Program-made: the position numbers and the translations under genes | From: Bog-756 sp963696495 | GTDB taxonomy: Bacteria; Actinomycetota; Acidimicrobiia; Acidimicrobiales; RAAP-2 | Assembly (NCBI GenBank): GCA_963696495.1 | Contig: CAVOKJ010000002.1 | Location: forward strand, 1,647,646-1,711,645 | Direction of reading: 5' to 3' | Length of the DNA stretch: 64,000 nucleotides | The notes under the pieces: model-generated | What the model was told of the DNA's origin: nothing | Database searches by the model: none | The model's input: the letters and a program-made list of their open reading frames with translations, nothing else | Shown: piece after piece, positions 45,847 through 54,027 of the stretch | How positions within the stretch are numbered: the stretch's first letter is position 1 | Layout: each line of letters opens with the position of its first letter

Positions 45847-46635
45847 ATGAAGCATGTCTCGCAGATCGGTGCACCTTCGCGTGCACTCCTTTTCACCGAA
45901 CCCGGCCGGGCAACGGCGGAATTCGGCTCGTTCCTCATGACGGCACCGCTGCTCCGCCGGGCCCCTCGGGGCGACGGTCACACCGTGCTCGTCCTCCCGG
46001 GCTTCCTGGCCGACGACCGGTCGACCATCGTCCTCCGCAACTTCCTGGGATCCCTCGGCTACAAGGCGTGCGCCTGGGACCTCGGCCGCAATCTGGGACC
46101 GACCCCCGAGATACTGGCCGGGATGGAACGTCGGCTCCTGCGCCTGGCCGACTCGGCAGGCACCCCGGTGAGCATCGTGGGCTGGAGCCTCGGCGGGATG
46201 TTCGCCCGGGGCCTCGGTCGTGACCATCCCGAGCAGATCCGTCAGATCGTCACGTTGGGGAGCCCCTTCCGGAGCGACGCGCCGATCAGGAGTCACGCCG
46301 CCCGGAGTTTCGAACGTCTCGCCCACTTCCACGTTCCCCACACCGAATTGCCGGCGGCGGAAACGGACCAGGATCCGCTCGAGATGCCGGTGACGGCTGT
46401 CTACACGAAGGGCGACGGAGTGGTGGCGTGGCGGTCCTGCCTCCAGGACCAGGGCCATCAGCGGGAGAACATCGAGGTCATCGGGAGCCACTGCGGACTC
46501 GGGCACAATCCCATGGCGATGTGGGTGGTCGCCGACCGTCTCGCCCAACCGGCCGGAACCTGGAAGCCGTTCACTCCCCCGCTGTTCGCTCGCCGTCTGT
46601 TCCCATCCCCGGGCCCGAGCGAGTTCGCCGCCTGA
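45847..46635 (+). CDS. Alpha/beta hydrolase (lipase/PGAP1-like)
   Basis: A 262-residue hydrolase. The nucleophile elbow is GWSLGGMFARG, the oxyanion-hole strand VLVLPGFLADD, and a late His in GSHCGLGHNP can complete the triad. No signal peptide. It lies next to the wax-ester synthase in a convergent arrangement, so a lipid ester substrate is plausible. ATG at 45847. Confidence 0.86.
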   Translation: MKHVSQIGAPSRALLFTEPGRATAEFGSFLMTAPLLRRAPRGDGHTVLVLPGFLADDRSTIVLRNFLGSLGYKACAWDLGRNLGPTPEILAGMERRLLRLADSAGTPVSIVGWSLGGMFARGLGRDHPEQIRQIVTLGSPFRSDAPIRSHAARSFERLAHFHVPHTELPAAETDQDPLEMPVTAVYTKGDGVVAWRSCLQDQGHQRENIEVIGSHCGLGHNPMAMWVVADRLAQPAGTWKPFTPPLFARRLFPSPGPSEFAA

Positions 46636-46683
46636 TCGGCCGGTCCGTCCCTGCCGCCGGACCCGGCGGGCCGCAATCGCCGC

Positions 46684-48081
46684 TCAGCAGATCGAAGCGG
46701 TCAGCAGATCGGTGAGGCCCTTTTCGATGCCCCGGCAGAGCACGTCGATGTCGGGCGCGGCATCGTAGTCACCGGTGATGCCGAAGTTCACCTGACCGTT
46801 GTAGGAGAAGATGGCGACGGTCACCCGCATCTGAGCTCCGAGTGGCACGAAGGGGTACGCCTCGATCATCCTCCGGCCCAGGACGTACAGCGGGATCTGC
46901 GGGCCGGGCACATTGGTCGTGACCGTATTGATGTTCCGCTGAGAGCTCTTCGTGGCCAGTCGGCCTCCCAGGGCGAGCAACAACGGAGGGGCGAAGCCGG
47001 ACAGCGAGGTGAGCGCCTCACCGGCCACCGCCTCGCTGGAGTCCTTCAGTCCGGCCATCTGCTCGGAGATCGACCGCAGCCGTTCGACGGGGTCCGTCTC
47101 GAACACCGGCAGGGACGCGAACATCGCCGAGACCTTGTTGGACAGCTGGCCGTCGCCGACCGCCACCCCACCGGCACCCCGGGGACGGACCGAGACGGGG
47201 ACCATGGTCCGCACGATCCGGTCGGCTGACTCTCCCCGGGACAGCAGGAGCTCCCGGAACCCCGCGGTGATGCAGGCCAGGACGACGTCGTTGAACGAGC
47301 CCCCGTGCTCCCGTCGCACGGCCTTGATGTCCTCGACCGAGGCCGTGGCCCAGGCCCAGTGGCGGTGGGGTCCGATCGGCCCGTTGAGGGACGAGGCCGG
47401 CGTGGGCCGGACCAACCCCATCATCGAGGTCAGCCCCCGGGCGACCTCCACGGCCTGGCCGACGGCCTGGCGGGGGACCCGCAGGGCGGCCCGGAAGGCG
47501 CGGTACTGCTCATAGGGACTCTTCGCCATGTCGACCAGTGCCTCGATGGCCAACGAGAGGGAGCTCGGAGACGGCTGCGGGCTCCAATCGGGCGGTTCCG
47601 GCCGGCCGGCATCCGGGGAGATGTCCATGATGACCGAGAGCAGCTCGGTGCCCGACACCCCGTCGACCATGCAGTGATGGCTCTTCGACGCCATCGCCCA
47701 GCGGCCGCTCTCGAGCCCGTCCACCATCCAGATCTCCCACAGGGGCTTGGACCGGTCGAGCTGCTGGGACATGATGCGTCCCACCAGTCGGCGCAGCTCG
47801 CGCTCCCCGCCCGGGGACGGCAGCGCGGTGTGGCGCACGTGGTACTCGATGTTGAAGTGGGGATCATCCACCCACACCGGTCTGCCCAGGTCACCGGGTA
47901 CCCGCTCCACGGTCTGGCGATAGCGCGGGACGTGGCGGAGCTTGCCGGCGATCATCGCCATCAGCTCCTCGATGCGCGGCGCCGGTCCCTCGAAGATGCC
48001 GATGGACGCGATGTGCATGTGGCTGACACCGTCTTCGATGCTGAGGAACGACGAATCGAGGGGACTCAGCCGGTCGTGCAC
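46684..48081 (-). CDS. Wax ester synthase/diacylglycerol acyltransferase (WS/DGAT)
   Basis: A 465-residue acyl-CoA-dependent acyltransferase. The active-site motif HHCMVDG is at residues 135-141, preceded by RLSPLDSSFLSIED at the N-terminus. NVPGPQIPLYVLG and a late GYxG-like region are also typical. The enzyme makes triacylglycerol or wax esters for carbon storage; Tgs1 is the mycobacterial homologue. Start is uncertain: no ATG exists at the conserved beginning, and GTG at 48081 is chosen. An LEH-like gene lies 89 bp upstream on the same strand. Confidence 0.9.
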   Translation of the reverse strand: MHDRLSPLDSSFLSIEDGVSHMHIASIGIFEGPAPRIEELMAMIAGKLRHVPRYRQTVERVPGDLGRPVWVDDPHFNIEYHVRHTALPSPGGERELRRLVGRIMSQQLDRSKPLWEIWMVDGLESGRWAMASKSHHCMVDGVSGTELLSVIMDISPDAGRPEPPDWSPQPSPSSLSLAIEALVDMAKSPYEQYRAFRAALRVPRQAVGQAVEVARGLTSMMGLVRPTPASSLNGPIGPHRHWAWATASVEDIKAVRREHGGSFNDVVLACITAGFRELLLSRGESADRIVRTMVPVSVRPRGAGGVAVGDGQLSNKVSAMFASLPVFETDPVERLRSISEQMAGLKDSSEAVAGEALTSLSGFAPPLLLALGGRLATKSSQRNINTVTTNVPGPQIPLYVLGRRMIEAYPFVPLGAQMRVTVAIFSYNGQVNFGITGDYDAAPDIDVLCRGIEKGLTDLLTASIC

Positions 48082-48170
48082 ATCCCCAACATTACTCGGG
48101 TTCGGCCGAATCTCCAGGGCCTGATCCCGGGGCGAGGCCCGGGCCCGAGATCCCGCCTGCCGGATTCCGG

Positions 48171-48557
48171 CTAGGCCTCCCCCGACAGCATCTTGGTGAT
48201 CTGCCCGAGGTCGAAATAGTCGCGCCACACGCTGATCTTGCCGTCTCGAATCTCGAAGGTCCCCATCACGAGCAGCGGTGCGACCACCGGTCCGACGGTG
48301 AACGTGTCGATGCGCTCGGTGAGCACCACGTTGTCACGAACGGCGAGGTGGACCGTCTCGATGACCATGCTCTCGCACATCCCGAAGAACCCGTCGATGA
48401 AGGCGATCGCCGCGTCGATTCCCACGGCCGGGTCCATCGGAATGTTGTGATAGATCACATCATCGGTGAAGAAGGGGCGCAGGGCCTCGGCATCGTGTCC
48501 CTCGAAGGCGCGGCAGAAGTCGCGCACCAACTGCTCGGCGTCCTGTGCGGTCCCCAT
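48171..48557 (-). CDS. Limonene-1,2-epoxide hydrolase-like (NTF2-fold) protein
   Basis: A 128-residue protein. DDVIYHNIPMDPAVG, LTERIDTFTVG and the C-terminal WRDYFDLGQ are characteristic of limonene-1,2-epoxide hydrolase relatives, where the Asp/Arg/Asp triad opens epoxides. The three residues (Arg in ERID, Asp in RIDTF, Asp in WRDYFD) appear present. ATG at 48557 with GAGGTGG upstream. It may be co-transcribed with the downstream WS/DGAT gene. Confidence 0.85.
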   Translation of the reverse strand: MGTAQDAEQLVRDFCRAFEGHDAEALRPFFTDDVIYHNIPMDPAVGIDAAIAFIDGFFGMCESMVIETVHLAVRDNVVLTERIDTFTVGPVVAPLLVMGTFEIRDGKISVWRDYFDLGQITKMLSGEA

Positions 48558-48717
48558 GGCCCACCTCCGTGCTCGGCCAGGCCCTCACGTTAGCCAACCC
48601 GGTCACTCCGGGGATGGGGGATCCGAGCGCACGGCCGGCCGATCCGAGCACCCGGTGGCGCGATGTCCCACGGGTCGGCGGGTCGGCGGCCGCGTCGGGT
48701 CGGGGGCCGGCGGCCGC

Positions 48718-49608
48718 CTAGGTGTCTTCGGGTGGCCGGCGGCCGAACCCTCCGAGCAGCCGGCTCGTCCTCCTGTCGGAGAGACCGACCCGGCGCTTGA
48801 CCCAGTCGTAGCCGCGCAGCGTCTGCTTGTCGAGATAGAACAGGACCGCCTTGGGCCCGTCACCCGGACGCGCCCGGTACTCGGTGGAGCGGGCGTCGGG
48901 GGCATCCTCGACCGTGTAGTAGTAGATGGCCAGTGATCGCCGGGACCTGTCCAGGGGGCAGCGCAACGGCTCGGGATGGCCGTGCCAGGTGTCCTCGCCG
49001 GTGGTGAAGACGACGGCGCGGTTGGCGATCGGTGCCACTACCTGTTCGCAGGTCTTCATGTCGCGACTCCACAGTTCCAGGTCACCCCCGTAGGACGCGG
49101 GCCAGTCCTCGTTCAGATAGACCAACAGGTTGGCCCGGCGGCGCAGGTGGCGCTGGTGCGGATGCACGGTGAAGTCGGCGTGGATGTTGAGGAAGCCACC
49201 CGAGCGTGTCTGGTGGAGTCCGGCGCCCTCGAGCGAGTCGTCGGTGACGAGGTCGTCGATCCCGGTGAGCTCGCTGAGAACGTCGAGAAACCGCGGCGAC
49301 GTAAGCTCGCGCCAGACCGCCTGCAGTGTGGGCCCCCACGTCGTCGGATCGTTGTTGGCGAACTTGCGCTCGTTGGCGTGGACATAGTTGACCCAGTGGT
49401 CCCGGTCCACCGGAGGCACCTCGGCCACCGCGGCACGGGCGACCTCGGGCAGCAGGAACCCGTCCATGGCGATATGAGGGAACGGGGACGCCGACCGGTA
49501 GCGCGCCCGCAACTCGGGCAGCTTCCGCTCGAGGGCACCGAGGTCGATCACCTGGTCCGACAGCGGGCCCTGACCAGCATCTTCCTCGGCTGTTCTCGCT
49601 CCACTCAT
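48718..49608 (-). CDS. 2-oxoglutarate/Fe(II)-dependent oxygenase (prolyl-4-hydroxylase-like)
   Basis: A 296-residue jelly-roll oxygenase. Iron ligands are the HxD in NIHADFTVH and the His in WHGHPEPL; the 2OG-binding Arg follows in RSRRSLAIYYYT. The substrate may be a protein side chain or small molecule. ATG at 49608 has GAAGGGG upstream. Its promoter region, shared with the divergent DUF2510 gene, carries an exact copy of the 16-bp DosR-box-like motif 68-83 bp from the start. Confidence 0.86.
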   Translation of the reverse strand: MSGARTAEEDAGQGPLSDQVIDLGALERKLPELRARYRSASPFPHIAMDGFLLPEVARAAVAEVPPVDRDHWVNYVHANERKFANNDPTTWGPTLQAVWRELTSPRFLDVLSELTGIDDLVTDDSLEGAGLHQTRSGGFLNIHADFTVHPHQRHLRRRANLLVYLNEDWPASYGGDLELWSRDMKTCEQVVAPIANRAVVFTTGEDTWHGHPEPLRCPLDRSRRSLAIYYYTVEDAPDARSTEYRARPGDGPKAVLFYLDKQTLRGYDWVKRRVGLSDRRTSRLLGGFGRRPPEDT

Positions 49609-49675
49609 GGAAGCCCCTTCCTCGTCCCGTTGCGCGTTGGCTGCTACGAGTGTGGGGACGAGCCGATGCCCCCAA

Positions 49676-49691
49676 CTAGGGTCGAAAGTCC
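49676..49691 (-). promoter_or_regulatory. DosR-box-like palindrome, copy C
   Basis: CTAGGGTCGAAAGTCC, identical over 16 bp to the copy at 2675-2690 and in the same orientation relative to a minus-strand oxygenase-type gene. It is about 99 bp from the divergent DUF2510 start. Confidence 0.5.
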
Positions 49692-49789
49692 ATTTCGACA
49701 GGCGGTGCGGGGGAGGCGGCACGGTGGGTGGTCGCCCGGGCCCGCTGGGAGGGGTCAAGCCGACCGCCGAGCCTGCCGATCATCCGTGC

Positions 49790-50119
49790 ATGGCGAAGGA
49801 GAGGTCGACGGCGCCGGCCGGCTGGTACGCGGACCCACTGCGGAGCGGGCACGTCCGCTACTGGGACGGCCTCGACTGGACCGGGCACGTCGAACCGGCC
49901 GGACACCCGAGCGCCCTGGCCCGCCGGGGTCCACCGCCCGACCAGGAACCGACCGAGGCACCCCCGACGGCGGCCGGACGTCCCCGCCGCGGACCCCCGG
50001 TCGCCGGGCACGTCACCGCGACCGGGCAGCAGGCGGTCGAGCCTCGGGCGGACACGAGCGATCGGTCGTCGGCCACCCCGGCCCTCCACCTCCACGTCGG
50101 GAGGCCGGTACCCCGCTAG
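49790..50119 (+). CDS. DUF2510-domain small protein
   Basis: A 109-residue protein. The N-terminal PAGWYADPLRSGHVRYWDG and LDWTGHV form the DUF2510 motif, an actinobacterial short domain usually at the N-terminus of membrane proteins. Here the rest is a Pro/Ala/Arg-rich disordered tail with no membrane helix, which is unusual. ATG at 49790. Function unknown. Confidence 0.75.
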   Translation: MAKERSTAPAGWYADPLRSGHVRYWDGLDWTGHVEPAGHPSALARRGPPPDQEPTEAPPTAAGRPRRGPPVAGHVTATGQQAVEPRADTSDRSSATPALHLHVGRPVPR

Positions 50120-50160
50120 CCGTCGTGCCGGTCGGGGACTACGACCTCACCGCTGGGGGC

Positions 50161-51333
50161 TCAGACGTTCGACGAGAAGGCGTGGGCCAGCGCGGCCGAC
50201 TCGGATTCACTGGTCGGAGGGGTCATCTGGATCAATCCCAGGCACATCTCGTCGGTGGACCCATCGCCCCAGGTGACGAAGTGGGGTGGCACCCGACGCA
50301 GGATCGGGAGCTCTTGCTCCAACGTGGGATCGTAGGTACAGGTGATGCCGATGGTGTCTCCAGGACCGACCGCCACGGGCTTGGCCAGGTCGTAGCCGCG
50401 CTGGTAGTGGAAGTCGTAGTCGGTCACGTTGAGCAGCGTCCGCTGGGTGGGGGTGTTGGGGTTGAGGACGAACTTCATCCCGAGGCCCAGGAGGTGCATG
50501 TGCGGCGCCAACTCCACGATGTTCCCGCGACCCTCGATCGGCCAGGTGCAGGTGGTGGTGTCGCCGACCGGCGGGTCGGCCGGATTGTGCCCACAGATCG
50601 CCTCGAGCCCCTCGACCAGCAGCTCCTGGGACGTTCCGAAGCGCTGACCCACGCTCGCCAACTCGGCCGCCCGGCTGCACATCGGGCCGGAGGCCCCCGC
50701 CGGGCACGGGACGTCCGGGGGTGCGGCGGCCAGCTGGAGGCGGAGGGGCCGCAGAGGAGTGGAGGCCGACACGGTGTCGAGGGTGAGCTTGGAATGCACG
50801 GGCTTGTCCCCGACGAGCAGGTTGTAGTGCTCCTGCACGATCACCAGGCTCCCTGCCGGCATCGGCGCCCCCGTGCCGGCGGGTTCCTTCGAGATGTCGT
50901 GGCCGGGGCCCCAGGCGGTGAGCCACGGCGTGCCACCGTCCAGCGACCGACCGGCACCCGACCCGGACAGCCCGGACTCACCGAAGCACGTCCAGCCCTT
51001 GCCGCCGGCGTTCTGGGCCTCCGCCTGGGCGGCAAGATCCGGCGGGACGGCGTAGGTGATCTCGTGGTGGACCTCGGGGCTGTTGGGCTGGAAGTCGATG
51101 GAGGTGATGAAGGCGTTCTTCTTCAGATGCGGATTGAGCAGCGTGCAGTGGTAGTCGTCCGTGCCCCCGCCCGGCGGCGCCTTCGGCGTGTAGGCCTTCG
51201 GGGCCTGGAGCACGACCTGCGTCACTGTCGACGCGCTCTGCGAACTGCTGGCTGCGGCGACCGAACCGCCGGCAACGAGCACGCTGGTGAAGATCACCAG
51301 GGCCGCGACGATCCGAACTCTTTTCTTCGCCAT
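50161..51333 (-). CDS. Secreted copper type II (PHM/DBM-like) monooxygenase-fold protein
   Basis: A 390-residue exported protein with signal peptide (IVAALVIFTSVLVAGGSVAAA). All six copper ligands of the peptidylglycine-hydroxylating/dopamine-beta type appear: the HH pair in EVHHEITY and His in EHYNLL for one copper, and the HxH of APHMHLLG and Met in STDEMCLG for the other. Many Cys (DYHC, GWTC, ICGHN, TTCTW, ITCTYD, DEMC) suggest disulfides. Such enzymes hydroxylate C-H bonds with ascorbate-like reductants. ATG at 51333. Bacterial members are poorly known. Confidence 0.82.
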   Translation of the reverse strand: MAKKRVRIVAALVIFTSVLVAGGSVAAASSSQSASTVTQVVLQAPKAYTPKAPPGGGTDDYHCTLLNPHLKKNAFITSIDFQPNSPEVHHEITYAVPPDLAAQAEAQNAGGKGWTCFGESGLSGSGAGRSLDGGTPWLTAWGPGHDISKEPAGTGAPMPAGSLVIVQEHYNLLVGDKPVHSKLTLDTVSASTPLRPLRLQLAAAPPDVPCPAGASGPMCSRAAELASVGQRFGTSQELLVEGLEAICGHNPADPPVGDTTTCTWPIEGRGNIVELAPHMHLLGLGMKFVLNPNTPTQRTLLNVTDYDFHYQRGYDLAKPVAVGPGDTIGITCTYDPTLEQELPILRRVPPHFVTWGDGSTDEMCLGLIQMTPPTSESESAALAHAFSSNV

Positions 51334-51450
51334 GCGCCGATCGTAGTGCCCGGGGGGTTCGGGTTCCCGGTCACCCGAGAATGCCTGATCGGAGGTACCG
51401 GCGCCGGGGCGGGAGGGCCCGGGCGCGCCACCGGCGCCGGGCCCACCGCG

Positions 51451-52371
51451 CTACGGGATGAGGACGATCTTTCCCCGGGTGTGCCGCTGCTCCAGTTCCT
51501 CGTAGGCCGCCCGCACCTGGTCCAGCGGGAAGGTGGCGGCGATGGGTACGACGATCCGGCCGGAGGCGACCAGGTCCGCCATCTCGGCGAGCACCCCGGT
51601 GTCGGCCGCCGTCGCGCTCCCCTCGGCCTTCGCACCGACCTCGGCGGCGGCCTCGTAGGCGATGATGGTCTCGATCCGGTCGGGCTCGACACCCAGTGCG
51701 ACCGCCAGCCGGACGTACTCCTCACCGAAGGTGTCGATGAACGCATCCACGCCGCCGGGGGCCTTCTGCTCGATCCGTTCGAGCAGCCCGTCGCCGTAGG
51801 CCACCGCCGTCACGCCGAGCGACGCCAGCCACTCGTGGTTGGCCTCCGACGCGATGCCGATGACCTCCGCCCCCCTCACCTGCAACAGCTGCACGACGAT
51901 CGAGCCGACGCCCCCGGCGGCGGCCGACACGGCGACGGTGTCGCCGGGACCCGCACCCACCGCCCTGACCGCGGCGTAGGCGGTGGTTCCGACCACGTAC
52001 AGGGACCCGGCGACCTCCCACGACAGGGCATCGGGCTTGTGGATCAGATGGTCCACCGGCACGCTCACGTACTCGGCGTGGCTGGCCCTCCGGTCGGTCC
52101 AACCCAGGACCTCGTCGCCGACGGCGAACGTCTCGACACCCACACCCGTCTCGGTCACGACGCCGGCCAGGTCGCTGCCCTCGCCGGAGGGGAAGGTCGC
52201 CGGGAACCTCGCGTCCAGGTAACCCTGGCGGATGGAGGCCTCGCCGGGGTTGACGGCCGCGGCCCGGACAGCGACCACGACCTCGCCCGCCGGCGGGGAC
52301 GGGATCTCGACGTCGGCGAGATAGAGGACGTCGACCCCGCCGTAATGATCGAATCTGACAGCCTTGGCCAC
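51451..52371 (-). CDS. NADP-dependent quinone-oxidoreductase-type MDR protein
   Basis: A 306-residue medium-chain reductase without the catalytic zinc ligands. GEGSDLAGVVTETG, VSAAAGGVGSIVVQLL (cofactor motif) and the C-terminal EELEQRHTRGKIVLIP are typical of the zinc-independent quinone oxidoreductases. Start is GTG at 52371 (VAKAVRFDHYGG) with a strong GGAGG. It lies downstream of the second R2-like diiron gene on the same strand, 180 bp away. Confidence 0.9.
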   Translation of the reverse strand: MAKAVRFDHYGGVDVLYLADVEIPSPPAGEVVVAVRAAAVNPGEASIRQGYLDARFPATFPSGEGSDLAGVVTETGVGVETFAVGDEVLGWTDRRASHAEYVSVPVDHLIHKPDALSWEVAGSLYVVGTTAYAAVRAVGAGPGDTVAVSAAAGGVGSIVVQLLQVRGAEVIGIASEANHEWLASLGVTAVAYGDGLLERIEQKAPGGVDAFIDTFGEEYVRLAVALGVEPDRIETIIAYEAAAEVGAKAEGSATAADTGVLAEMADLVASGRIVVPIAATFPLDQVRAAYEELEQRHTRGKIVLIP

Positions 52372-52553
52372 CGACGGACCTCCTTGCCCTGGACGAACCG
52401 GTCACCCCACGACCCAGGGTACGGGTCGTGCACGGGTGGCGGAACGGGGGCACCCCCGGGTGGTGTCCGACCTTCGCCGCCGACCCGGCGCCGCCGGCTC
52501 CGTCGTCCCCGCCGGCCCCGGGCGGGAGCCGGTCCCGGATCCGGACGGCCCGA

Positions 52554-53645
52554 TCAGGAGGTCCGACCGGCGCGATCAGCGGCCACCGCGTCGTAGGTGT
52601 CGTAGTCCTCACTGGTGTCGTCGGCGAACTCGAACTCGAGCATCCCCGCCCGGCCCCACCGCTCCCGCAGGTAGCCGTCGTTGGCGTCGAGCAGGCCCAG
52701 CTTGCGGACGTTCGGAACCAGCTTGGCGAAGAATCCACGTTGGAACTGCTGGAACGGCGATGTCTTCGTCTTGGCGGCCGCCTCGATGACGTAGGGGATC
52801 ACCGCGTCGGCCCGGACGCCCATCCGCTCCCAGATCTCCGGCGTGGTGGAACGGGCCCGCGCGTTGACCGTGTGCTCCAAGAGGAAGTCCTGGCGGTCCC
52901 GCAGCTCAGCCGAGGAGAGGTGCTCGTAGAACTCGCCGAGGGACAGGATGCCGAAGGCGACGTGCCGGGCCTCGTCGGCCATGACGTACCGCAGCAGTTT
53001 CTTCAAGAGAGGCTCCGATGTCCGTCTGGCCATGTCCCCGAACGCCGCCAGCGCCAGCGATTCGATGATGATCTGCATCCCGAGATAGGCGATGTCCCAT
53101 CGGCTGTCCTCCAGAAGCCCCGTGATCTGGGCCTCGAGGTTGGGGTTCATCGGGTAGGCGTCACCGACCTTCTCGTCGATGTAGCGGGCGAAGACCTCCG
53201 TGTGACGGGCCTCGTCCATCGTCTGGGTGGCGGCGTAGTACTTGGCGTCGATCCACGGGACGGTGTCGACGATCTTCGCCGCGGTCATCATGGCGCCCTG
53301 TTCGCCGTGCATGAATTGGCTCAACATGGCGTTGAACATCTCCAGTCCCAGTTGGAGCAGCTCGGCTTCGCCCCAGCTGGCGATGGGCGAACCTGGGATC
53401 TCGGTGACCTCCCGCATCAGCCGGAGGTTGGGTGCGTCCTGGTGGACCAGGGCCTCGGTGTCGACCTCGGTCGCCCAGTCGAGGTCGGTCACACTGGCCC
53501 ACTGGGACTGGGCGGCCCTGTTGTAGAGGGTGACGAGCTGGGGCCGGGCGCGTTGGTAATCCCACGTGTAGATGCTCTGGCAGTGGTCCTCGATCACCTT
53601 GCATGCGGCATCGACCTCGGACCGAGCCGGTTGCTCTGCCGTCAT
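52554..53645 (-). CDS. R2-like ferritin-superfamily diiron protein, second copy
   Basis: A 363-residue protein, exactly the length of the copy at 1457-2548 and with the same plan: LYNRAAQSQWASVTDLDW near residue 40-57, first helix Glu in MHGEQGAM (115), DEARH at 144-148, Glu195 and a second DEARH at 224-228. A diiron oxidase/oxygenase role is likely. Overall similarity is modest, so they are diverged paralogues. ATG at 53645 has the near-perfect AGGAGGTGAT. No ferredoxin or SCP2-like partner here; an MDR oxidoreductase follows. Confidence 0.86.
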   Translation of the reverse strand: MTAEQPARSEVDAACKVIEDHCQSIYTWDYQRARPQLVTLYNRAAQSQWASVTDLDWATEVDTEALVHQDAPNLRLMREVTEIPGSPIASWGEAELLQLGLEMFNAMLSQFMHGEQGAMMTAAKIVDTVPWIDAKYYAATQTMDEARHTEVFARYIDEKVGDAYPMNPNLEAQITGLLEDSRWDIAYLGMQIIIESLALAAFGDMARRTSEPLLKKLLRYVMADEARHVAFGILSLGEFYEHLSSAELRDRQDFLLEHTVNARARSTTPEIWERMGVRADAVIPYVIEAAAKTKTSPFQQFQRGFFAKLVPNVRKLGLLDANDGYLRERWGRAGMLEFEFADDTSEDYDTYDAVAADRAGRTS

Positions 53646-53747
53646 CCGATCACCTCCTATCGCCACACCCCTGCACGGCGGCGAGCCGCGCAACCACCGG
53701 ATCGGCCTCGGCGGTGCACGACCCGATCGGCGGCGCGGCCCCTCATC

Positions 53748-53942
53748 CTACGACGGGCCGGTCCGGACGGCCACGGTGCGGCCGGGAACGGCCGGTCCGG
53801 TCCTGCTCGGCAACCGTGGTCGGACCACGAGCAGCCCGACGTTGCGGGCGGCGAAGGCGGCGACGAGGATCACCCCGCACCCGATCGACGCCGACGCCAG
53901 GGCCCGCTCCCTCCAGCCGACCGTGTGCCGCCGCCCGGTCAT
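53748..53942 (-). CDS. Small single-pass membrane protein, tentative
   Basis: A 64-residue frame with one hydrophobic helix (SIGCGVILVAAFAARNVGLL) flanked by Arg-rich stretches. ATG at 53942. It sits between the GH5 gene's 3' end and the diiron gene's promoter. It could be chance, given the base composition. Confidence 0.4.
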   Translation of the reverse strand: MTGRRHTVGWRERALASASIGCGVILVAAFAARNVGLLVVRPRLPSRTGPAVPGRTVAVRTGPS

Positions 53943-54027
53943 CGTCCGTCGGGACCAATCTCGAGCGGCAAGGGGGCCATGCGACGGGCACGGTAGCCGG
54001 ACCGGCGACCGGGCCGCGTGGCCCGGC

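Noticed and set aside
48976..52596. 1206-codon plus-strand open frame
   Set aside because: It is antisense to the 2OG oxygenase, copper monooxygenase and MDR genes, which have clear family motifs; its translation is low-complexity.
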